Of a stretch of 64,000 nucleotides of DNA, positions 54,313 through 63,600 are shown in pieces. Every line of letters begins with the position of its first letter. Positions within the stretch are counted from its first letter, which is position 1. This stretch comes from Pontibacter russatus (GTDB lineage Bacteria; Bacteroidota; Bacteroidia; Cytophagales; Hymenobacteraceae). The stretch spans positions 1,488,001 to 1,552,000 of the forward strand of contig NZ_CP047984.1 of NCBI RefSeq assembly GCF_009931655.1, read 5' to 3'. Made by a program: the position numbers and the translations under genes. The notes beneath the pieces were generated by a model. That model worked only from the letters and a program-made list of their open reading frames with translations, did no database searches and was not told the origin of the DNA.

Positions 54313-55473
54313 TTACACTATCGATTTTGATTTGGTGGCCACTACCGCAATGCTCAGGCCCATGAGGGCAATGATGGTGAAGGAAATGCGGAGGCTGGTG
54401 GCGGCGGCCACAAAACCAATCAGGGGAGGCCCCATCAGGAAGCCGGAGAAGCCGATGGTGGACACGGCGGCCAGCGCCACCCCCGGCGACATCACCTTCG
54501 ATTTTCCGGCCGCACTGTATACCAGTGGCACCACCGCCGACACACCCGCGCCCACCAGCAGGAAGCCGAGGATGGCGGTATACAAATGCGGCAGCAGCAC
54601 GGCTATCAGCAAGCCCAGGGCAGTCAGCAGGCCGCTTGCCTGCAGGATGCGCTGCAGCCCGAACCGGCCCGTGAACCAGTCTGCCACAAAGCGGGTGCCT
54701 GCCATCGTACACATAAAAGCGGTATAGCCAGCGCCAATCCATGCGTTCTCAGCCCCCAGCACTTTCTTGAAATACACGCCGCTCCAGTCGAACATCGCTC
54801 CCTCGCATATCATCGCAAAGAAGCATATAATGCCCAGGTCGATCAATGACCGGTCCGGCATGACAAAGATGGGCCTGTCGGCGTCCGAGTTCACGTCCTC
54901 GCGCAGCAGATGGCGGGCAGCAAAAGCGATAGCTAAGAAGCAGCCGATCATGATCAGGAGGAAATGCCGGTGCGGGGTGACGCCCTCCCCGATCATCAGG
55001 GTGCCGATGGCGGCTCCTGAAAAACCGGCCAGGCTCCACAGGCCATGAAAAGAAGCCATGATGGGTTTCTCATATAAGGCTTCCACGCCCACCCCCTGCG
55101 TATTTATCGAGATATTCACCAGGTTCCCGGCGAAGCCAAACACAAACAGTACCGCTACCAACTGCAGGGGGCTTGTGGCGTAGCCGATGGTTACCAGCGT
55201 CAGGTTATAGAGCATGGCGGCGAAAACCACGACGCCCCTGCTCCCGGTTTTGGCAATCAGCCACCCTGCCACCGGCAGCGAGACCAGCAGCCCCAGTGGC
55301 AGCGCCAGCAGCACACCGCCCAGCCCGGCCTCCGACAGGCCCATCTGCTGCTGGATGGTAGGGATGCGGGAACCCCAGCTGGCAAAGGAAAGTCCCTGCA
55401 AAAAGAAAAAGCAGCCCACGGCCATCCGGTAAACAGATTTTGAGCGGCCCTGGGCGGTTATAGAAGAGAGCAT
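54313..55473 (-). CDS. MFS transporter, YbjJ-like
   Basis: 386 residues, twelve helices. FFFLQGLSFASWGSRIPTIQQQMGLSEAGLGGVLLALPLG matches the YbjJ-like MFS branch, and VAGWLIAKTGSRGVV holds the loop 2-3 motif in altered form. Likely an exporter or sugar transporter of unknown substrate. It is transcribed leftward towards the fusion gene. A promoter box TATCTTTG (minus strand, 55594-55587) lies about 115 bases upstream, so the leader is about 105 bases long. Confidence 0.88.
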   Translation of the reverse strand: MLSSITAQGRSKSVYRMAVGCFFFLQGLSFASWGSRIPTIQQQMGLSEAGLGGVLLALPLGLLVSLPVAGWLIAKTGSRGVVVFAAMLYNLTLVTIGYATSPLQLVAVLFVFGFAGNLVNISINTQGVGVEALYEKPIMASFHGLWSLAGFSGAAIGTLMIGEGVTPHRHFLLIMIGCFLAIAFAARHLLREDVNSDADRPIFVMPDRSLIDLGIICFFAMICEGAMFDWSGVYFKKVLGAENAWIGAGYTAFMCTMAGTRFVADWFTGRFGLQRILQASGLLTALGLLIAVLLPHLYTAILGFLLVGAGVSAVVPLVYSAAGKSKVMSPGVALAAVSTIGFSGFLMGPPLIGFVAAATSLRISFTIIALMGLSIAVVATKSKSIV

Positions 55474-55855
55474 GATGTAATCAGAAAGTATATATCGGTT
55501 GCCGGTTATCAGCTGAAGCCTCCATCTAGCCCTTCATCGAAAAGGGGCATAGAGGTTCACGGCTTTGGCATCCCTGTAATTTGCCGCAAAGATAGCGCAT
55601 TTTGCAATTGCCAGCAGCGTACTACCCCGCTTCTCCCCCACATTACTCCCCAACTTTTGCCATCGCCGTTATTCCTTTTCCAGCAGCCTTCATGCATGTG
55701 CGTTCATATATGCCTCTTCACAACAGCCTGTGCCGTTATTTGGGCCATCTGACTGATTTTATATTTAGGGTGAAGCCCAGGGAGCCATATATAACCTGTT
55801 ATATATCCATAACAAGTTTCAGGATATGCCGGTATGCTAAAGACAAAAAGCCTAT
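55474..55855. other. Divergent promoter region
   Basis: About 380 bases between the MFS gene and the DsbA-like gene. On the minus strand TATCTTTG (55594-55587) is an exact -7 match for the MFS gene. TATATA clusters precede the rightward gene; no clear -33/-7 pair for it. Confidence 0.5.
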
Positions 55856-56452
55856 ATGCTACAGATTAAAGTTTACTCCGACTACGTTTGCCCATACTGC
55901 TTCTTTGGGGAAGTGGTGCTGGAACGGGCGCTGCAGGGCATGGAGAATAAAGTGGAGATAGAATGGATGCCCTTCGAGCTGCGGCCCTACCCGAACCCGA
56001 CGCTGAAGCCGGAGGAGGATTACCTGCAGACGACCTGGCAAAATTCCGTGTATCCGATGGCGGCGCAACTGGATATAGACATCGTGCTGCCCAGGGTGTC
56101 GCCACAGCCATATACCCATCTTGCGTTCGGGGGCTACCAGTATGCGAAGGAGAAAGGCCGGGGTGAAGCTTACACGCACCGGATGTTCACAGCGTTCTTT
56201 CAGGAAGAGCAAGATATAGGAGATATAGCTATACTGACAAAACTGGCAAAGGAGCTCGGGCTGGATGAAAAAGAGTTTGGGGAGGCGCTTGAGTCCGGCA
56301 AATACAGGGAGGCCCACCAACAGGCGCTGCGACATGCCTATGAGGAAGCAGGGATATCGGCCGTGCCGACCTTTATCATCGGGAATAAGAAGGTGCGCGG
56401 TTTGCTGCGCGAGGAAGATATGAGGAAGCTGATAACGCAGGAACTGGCGTAG
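55856..56452 (+). CDS. DsbA-family (FrnE-like) oxidoreductase
   Basis: 198 residues of the thioredoxin/DsbA fold with an all-helical insert. The active site is C12-P-Y-C15 in YSDYVCPYCFFGEVVLE; the cis-proline loop is AVPTFIIG, with KVRGLLREEDM after it. There is no signal peptide, so it is cytoplasmic. FrnE-like proteins act as disulfide isomerases or in oxidative-stress tolerance; polyketide FrnE homologues exist but no such cluster is here. Confidence 0.92.
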   Translation: MLQIKVYSDYVCPYCFFGEVVLERALQGMENKVEIEWMPFELRPYPNPTLKPEEDYLQTTWQNSVYPMAAQLDIDIVLPRVSPQPYTHLAFGGYQYAKEKGRGEAYTHRMFTAFFQEEQDIGDIAILTKLAKELGLDEKEFGEALESGKYREAHQQALRHAYEEAGISAVPTFIIGNKKVRGLLREEDMRKLITQELA

Positions 56453-56480
56453 GCAATCCGTTCCTGCGCTACCATTTTTG

Positions 56481-57284
56481 TTACCATCCAGAGCCACCAC
56501 GGCGGCCACCGAGCAGTCCGCCCAGCAGGCCTCCAAGGCCACCGGACCGCCGGACATTGCCATAGCCTCTTTTACCGTTCAGCCCTCCCAGGATGGAGAT
56601 AATGGAGCCGAGCCCGCCGCCGCTACGGTACATGCCGCCACCCATGCCCCCGCCACCTAGCAGGCCGCCGAGCAATCCGCCGCCCATTCCGCCCATCATG
56701 CCACCGCCATAGCGTTTGCGGCGACCTCCGCCCAGCAGCTTCGCTATCACGAAAGGGGCCGCGATGCCTATAATGCCCTGCACCATCTGGGGGGAGATGC
56801 CTGCGTTTTTAAACATATCACCGAAGCCATTCTTGTTCAGAAAAGATTGGGAGGTGGGGTCTTCCCCCTGCTTTTGCGCCTCGTCGGCTTTATTCACGTA
56901 CTGCTCCAGTATGCTGTACTGCTTCTGGTTCACGTCCAGGTAGTCGGCCATCCGCTGTATCTCCTGCTGCTCTTCCGGCGCATAATGCCCGTCGGCCTTC
57001 GCGAAGCTGATGATATCGGTAATAAAGGAGAACCGGAGCTGGCTGCGCTTCAGCACATCCAGGCACTTCTGCACGTTAATCTGCGAAGGGTTCTTCGCTA
57101 TCTGCACCACCTCCTGCTGCACATTCTCCGGAAGCTCGGCCGCCTCGCCCATCAGGCTCAGAAACTCCAGCTCCTCCTCTGTCGTTTTGCCGTCGGCAGA
57201 CGCCATGCTGGCGAGCGCCCCAAAGTAAGCGCCCTTTTCCTCCTGTGTATATTCTTTTAGCAATGTTGTCTGTTCCTGTTCCAT
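56481..57284 (-). CDS. TerB-like protein with glycine-rich tail
   Basis: 267 residues. The first 125 (about 17-130) are helical and TerB-like: YFGALASMASADGKTTEEELEFLSLM and FAKADGHYAPEEQQEIQRM carry the paired acidic Asp-Gly loops of TerB. The C-terminal 90 residues are glycine- and arginine-rich low-complexity sequence (repeats of GGLLGGLL and GGGMGGG) that could associate with membranes or pack in aggregates. TerB-family proteins are linked to tellurite resistance and membrane stress; this architecture is not one I know well. Confidence 0.78.
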   Translation of the reverse strand: MEQEQTTLLKEYTQEEKGAYFGALASMASADGKTTEEELEFLSLMGEAAELPENVQQEVVQIAKNPSQINVQKCLDVLKRSQLRFSFITDIISFAKADGHYAPEEQQEIQRMADYLDVNQKQYSILEQYVNKADEAQKQGEDPTSQSFLNKNGFGDMFKNAGISPQMVQGIIGIAAPFVIAKLLGGGRRKRYGGGMMGGMGGGLLGGLLGGGGMGGGMYRSGGGLGSIISILGGLNGKRGYGNVRRSGGLGGLLGGLLGGRRGGSGW

Positions 57285-57577
57285 CTGCTTTCGAAGTTTG
57301 TGGTTTGCCTTGTATTAACGGCCCCCGGATGAGGGAGGTTAGGCGATTTGTTCATATATAAAATTTAGGCGCGCAACACCCCGTATAGCCAGCCCGCCCT
57401 TGTCCGGAAACAGGGGAGTGAGGCCACCTCACCCAAAGGAATCCTGCCTCTGAAGGTGCTTTATTTGTGAGGGTAGATGAAGTAGGAAAACGGGAGAAGA
57501 AGAGCGCTGGCCTACATAAAGCAACTGGCACGCGGGCAGCCGCCAGAGCCGTCTATATGGGATGCATGCTACACGCA
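57285..57577. other. Intergenic region
   Basis: About 290 bases without a gene; contains the promoter region of the TerB-like gene and precedes the terminator of the giant surface protein. Confidence 0.4.
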
Positions 57578-57606
57578 AAAGAGCCGGGTAAGATACCCGG
57601 CTCTTT
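57578..57606 (-). terminator. Intrinsic terminator of the giant surface protein gene
   Basis: 13-bp perfect arms (AAAGAGCCGGGTA and complement) around a 3-base loop; on the minus strand TTTTGCG follows. Confidence 0.85.
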
Positions 57607-57639
57607 CAGCTTTAAACCCTATTAGTTATTTGTATGCAA

Positions 57640-60600
57640 TTACTCTTTGATCATTTTGATGTACTGGGTAAAACCTCCCACCTGGACTTTGATGATGTAG
57701 AGGCCTATCGGCAGCCCGGCATCCAGCCGGAGTTTCTCGGTGGTGAAGCCTTTCGCTACCTGCACCTTGCGCTCGAGCAGTTTCTTGCCAACGGCGTCAG
57801 TCACGGTAATCAGCGCCTCGCCGTCTACCTCTGCCGCTATGTCAAGCGTCACCTCATCGTGGAAGGGGTTCGGGAAGGCGATTACCTTGCTGGCCACACT
57901 GCCGAACGTCACCGCCTTTGGCCCGAAGAACTCGAAGGTTCCGTAGGTGTCCAGCTGCTTCAGGCGATAGTAGCGGGTTCCGAACTTGCCGTTCTCCCTG
58001 TCTGTGAAAGCGTACACCTGCTTCATGTTGGAGTTGCCGTTCTTGGCCGGAACGAAGGTCAGCTTTCGGTAGCTGAAGCCGTCCGTTGACACCTGCACCT
58101 CGAAGCCCGCATTGTCCTCCTCCATCGCCGTCGCCCACTCCAGCACCACATTGTTGCCTTGCTTGCTGGCGTTCAGGTAGATGATCTCGACAGGGAGCGG
58201 CGCGACGCCAATGTTGGTTAACTCATAACGTGTACAAGATGCACTGTTCAACAGAACCGCTTTGATTTCAACATCTGCCTTAGGCGCATTCTCAATGTAG
58301 GTAGTGGAGGTGCTCTCCTGCACCGGATCTCCCCAATCTTGGCTTGGATTCACTCGTCTGTACCAGGTAATCGTAGGATTAGTGGCTAAGCCTAATTCGC
58401 CTTTATCAAGCGGGTCCTTCTCTACTACCTTTACTTCCCACTGCGAGTCATTATTAATCCACATGACTTCAAGTATAGGCTCATTTTGGGGTGTAGGTTC
58501 ATTTATTGTTACAGAACCTGTTGCGGTCACAGGGCATAAGTTGCCATCTTTTATCTCTACCGTATAGTTACCCGCCACAGTTGTCTGGAAGATTGCTGAA
58601 GTTGGCTTAGGACCAGTCCAGCCAGTAGGTACACTCCATTTGTAAGTGTATGGACCCGTCCCTTCTGTTATGACCGCTGAAACCGTTGCAGGGGTTCCGA
58701 CACATGTAACCTGATTTTGGACTGTTACGGTTGGCAGTGCATTCACTGTGATAGCCGTACTACCTGACATAGCCACTGAACATGCAGGCGCTGCGACATA
58801 TGCCGCGCTTATGGTGTAGGAGCCTGTTGCACTTGTTGCAGTAAAGCTCAAAGGTTGTCCTGTACCGGCTTTAGTCTCCACAACTGTTGCATCTCTCAAA
58901 AGAGTGTAATTAACTCCCGTTTGAGAACCTGAGAGCTTAACCTGATAACTTACAGGAGAGCCCGCGCAGTAACTTCCACCACCTGAAACGTTGAATACAG
59001 CTAGTGCTGGTTTAACAGTTAGCGTGCCTAAGGCTAAAGTAGAAGTTGTTTCACAAGTATTAGAAACTATTACACTTACGGGATAGCTTCCTGCTGCACC
59101 TGTAATTTCTGCAGGTATACTTAGGCTCGGCTCTGTAGTAGTATAAGTTGTAGTTCCGACCTTCCATGTATAAGTTTCTGTCGCAGGACCAGTGGTCGTA
59201 ACAGGAGCCGTAAAAGTTGCCTGCCCCCCTAAACATATCACAGGATTCTGTTGTGCTGGATTTTGAACCACCGCAATGTCATTGACATTTAGCGTGACTT
59301 CGGTGGATAATTTTCCTCCTGCACATTTTGTCCCGGCAACATCCCTGCTATCAAGATCAGAAGTAAACAAGATAGAAACCACATCTCCATTTAAGAATCC
59401 TCCCGTTGGCCCATTAGTCACAAGTTGCAGCGCTGAATTATTACCTGTATAAGTAGTATTTCCTAATACAGAAGTAGTACCTCCCCTTGTGACATTCCAT
59501 TGTAAGTTAAGACCAATCTGGTTCCAGTATGGGAATGCCGAGTTCAAGGTAGCAGTCAGAGTTACTGACGCTCCCTGGCAAACAGGCTGCGGCGTGGCAC
59601 TAAGCGTAATGCTGTAGTCTGCCTGCTCCGCTGTATACGTCCTGCTGGATATACGCTGCGTAAAGTTCGGTCCGCATGTGCCACCATCTACTGTTACATA
59701 AGCTGCGTAATAGTCGAGTGAGGACAAACCTGCGTTCTCAAGGGTTTTCTCTTTATTTCCTATATTGTTTTCCTGATTTTTTGTCCATTGGTAGGTCAGG
59801 CCGCTTGTAATTTCCACTCCGTCGCCTTTTACAATAGGGTTAAAGTACCTCCAGGCCACAAGCTTTATACCTTCAGGCGTGCCAGCAGGAAACTCATAAT
59901 TCGGATTCGCAACTGGTAATTCCTGTGGCCCAACAAGAGATCCGTCTGCACGAACCGGGTCACCGGCAGCATTTGTCAGGTAGGGATATATGACTGTTGC
60001 ATCACGCCATACCCTTACTGTGTGTATTACATTATCCCCCTGGCAGAAAGGCTTGAGTGATGAAGTAACCACTGCTTTGTAAGTGGACTGCTTTATAGTT
60101 ACATTTTTAGTTATGGAGTTCTTACATGCTCCACTTGTAACAGTGTAGGTAATCGGTATCGTAACTTGTGCAGCTCCGGCAGGTGCAGCAGTATTAAATG
60201 CCGTACAAGGTGAGAATGTGCGGCTTGTCCCTCCGGGCCAGGACCATGTACCACCCGAAGGTGAACCTGTAAGAGTTATGTTCCCTTGTCCTGAATAAAT
60301 GGTTGCCCCATCCTCAATGCCTGTAAAGTTTACTGTTGGCAGCTGAGTTACTGTCACCGCCACGGCTGTGCTTGTGCTGGAGCAACCGCCGCCACTCACC
60401 ACTCTTCTATAGTAGGTGGTAGTAGTGGTAGTTACATTCTGCACCGGAGGAGTGTAAGATGCAGAGGCGCCTCCTGTAGCGATATTAGTCCAGGTGCTGT
60501 TGTTCGGGCTGCTCTGCCACTGGTAAGCATATGGTGTAGCACCCCCAGCTAACGTTGCATTTGAGGCTTGACCAAGTGCTGCAATAGAACCTCCAGAGCA

Positions 60601-63600
60601 AACTGTTTGTGCTCCTGATATAGTGTTCCCTGTGATAGCTGGGCTAACTGTAACCTGAACAGCAGCAGAGAGATCGCTTGTACAATTATTGCCATTAATA
60701 GCACGAACAGTGTAACTGCCTGTTTGATTAGCAGCATAAGTTGGAGTTGTAGCCACCTGCACATTGTTCCTGTACCATATATAGCTGGTGCCAGTATTAG
60801 AATTACCAGTTAGCAAAAGTGAACTGCCCTGGCAGAGTGTAGTTGATCCATCAAAGGAGATTGAAGCTGTTGGCAGCGGATTCACTGTAATTGTGCCAGT
60901 GGTTGAAACGGTGCAACCGTTTTCACCATATGTATAGGTAATGGTGTGCGTGCCCGCACCGGCAGTGGCCGGGTTGAACTGCCCGTTGCTCACGCCAGTT
61001 CCGCTGTAGGTACCACCAGCAGGCGAGCCACCCGTTAAGGTAAATGCCGCAGCATTTACACAAACATTACTGAAAGCTGCCAGTGTGGCGGTTGGTACAG
61101 GTGTTACCTTTATGGTGCTGGTCGCGGTGTTGGTACAACCATTTGCTTCATAAGTATAGGTAATGGTGTGTGTGCCCACACTGGCAGTGGCCGGGTTGAA
61201 CTGCCCGTTGCTCACGCCAGTTCCGCTGTAGGTACCACCAACGGGCAATCCGCCTGAAAGTGTTACTGTTTCTGCGCCCACACATACATCAGCAAAAGTG
61301 CCTAAAGTAACTGTAGGAACAGCCTTCACTTCTATAGTCTGTGTTGCAGAGGCAGAGCAGTTATTATCATCTTGGTAGGTATATACAATAGTATGATTGC
61401 CTACAGCGGCGGCGGCCGGGTTAAACTGAGTGGCAGCAACCCCATCTACCGTATAGGTACCACCCGCCGGTAATCCGCCGGATAGGGTAAATGAATCCCC
61501 GTTTTTGCAAACAGGCTCGAATGCTGCGAGCGTAACTGTGGGCAACTCGTTTTCAGTGACGGCGGTAGCGGCTGAGGTAGCGGAGCAACCGTTGCTGTTG
61601 AAGACCTCTACAGAGTAGTCTCCGCTTTCGTCCACAGTAATAGACTGCGTGGTGGCACCTGTGCTCCAGAGCCAGGAAGAACCCGCACTTGCAGTAAGCT
61701 TAACGCTGCCACCCTCACAGAACGTAACTGGGCCATCCGCAGTGATTGTTGCTACCGGAAGAGGATGCACGGTCAAGTTCTGGGTTGCTATAGCTTCTGT
61801 ACATCCTGTGGATGATCTGCTTGCCGTTAAAGAAATAATAGCGTTGCCTGCGCCAGTTGTCGTAACAATTGCTGTTGTCTGTCCTTCTTCTATATTGTAA
61901 CTCTGGACGATGATTTCGAAGTTAGGATTATTGGAGCTCCATGTAGCACCACTGCCTACAAAGGTGCCGGTAACCGTAAAGCTATTTGAACCATCAGCAT
62001 TAGCACACTGGGGCGGGTTTTCACCGCTGATGGCAGCTTCGGGTTGTGGATAAACAGTTACGCCTACTGCTGCAGATGTTTTAGTACAAAGCTCTGTGTC
62101 TTCGTCAGCTTCATCCGTGTTGCTCACAAGCACCCTGTAATATCCTGATTCATTTGTAACCAAACTGCTATTTACAGCGCCTTCAATATTGGTAAAATCT
62201 GCATCTTCGCTGGTTGTTGTGCTCTTCTGCCACTGGTACACATATGTTTGGCCGGAAGGAGCCTTATTGGCGTCGAATTTCACGGAGCCTCCCTGGCAAA
62301 AAGTTGTAGCCCCGGTAGTAATGATAGTAGCTGTCGTAGGCACATCAGCCACTTTAACAGCAATCGTTTCTGAGGAGAGTTCGCAGCCTGCATCAGTTGT
62401 AATCGTCACATGATAGTTTCCTGTTCCGTCTGCTTTATCCACCCGATAGGTGCTATTAGTTGCTTCAGAAATACTGCTCCCATTCTTGAACCATTGATAG
62501 TTATAGAAAGGATCATCAACAGCAACAAGATCAACATAATTTCCGAGACAGAATTCTGTTGGGCCAGTAGGGGTGATAGTAACATCAGGCAATGGGTTAA
62601 CAGTTACAGTTACTGTGTTTGGCTCTGACTCGCATCCGTTTGTAGTGCCGATTACTGTGTAAGTGGTGGTTATGGTTGGCTTCGCGGTTACGCTGGCACC
62701 CGAGGTGGCGCTCAGCCCTGCACTTGGTGACCATTCATAGGAATCAGCACCACTTGCAGTTAACACTGCACTCTCCTCAGGACAAATGCCTCCTGGTGAG
62801 TCGCTAGATATGGTTAAAACAGGTTGTGGTTTAACAGTAACTGTTTGCGTGGTTGTATTAACACATGTATTTTCGTCAGCGTAGCTGTATTCTACAATAT
62901 AATTTCCGGCATCTAATGCACTTGGATTAAATGTGGTTGCATCTTCATCCACTACACTTGTGCCCTGCAGAATACGGAAGGTACCACCCACTGGCGAGCC
63001 AGCTAACGTAACAGCCTGATCAGAGGAACAGTAATCTGAGCCGAGACCAGTAATACTAACAGTAGGAAGCGGATTCACTGTTATCACTACAGGATCTGAT
63101 GTTTGGGAGCAAGCACTGTTTTCACCTGTCACGGTTAACCTGAAAGTTCCTGCCTCTTCGGTTATATATGCTGGAGAATTATCTCCAACTAATTCATAAA
63201 CATCATTGCTTCCTAGCTTATACCACTCATAGTTATAATTATCAAGCTCTGATGGATTAATAAAAGCACTGAGTTCCAGACTTCCATTTTCACAAAAACT
63301 TGTGCTATTATACTCTATAACGGCTTGTGGCGCAGGTTTGACATCTACTACAATCGATGCAGAACTGGTCACACCACAAGCATTTTTTGCACTGAGGCTA
63401 ATAGTAACTGTACCTGATGCCGTTGGCAAAAACCTTACAAGAGCAGGGTTATCACCGGACTCTTCAACAGTCCCCCCAGCAGTAGATGACCATTTGAAAT
63501 CGCTGAATCCTTCAGGAGCTGTATAAAGGACTTCGGTACCGGCACAAACAGTTCTTTCTCCTACGATGGAGGATGCGTGGAGTAAAGGCTTGATGTTTAG

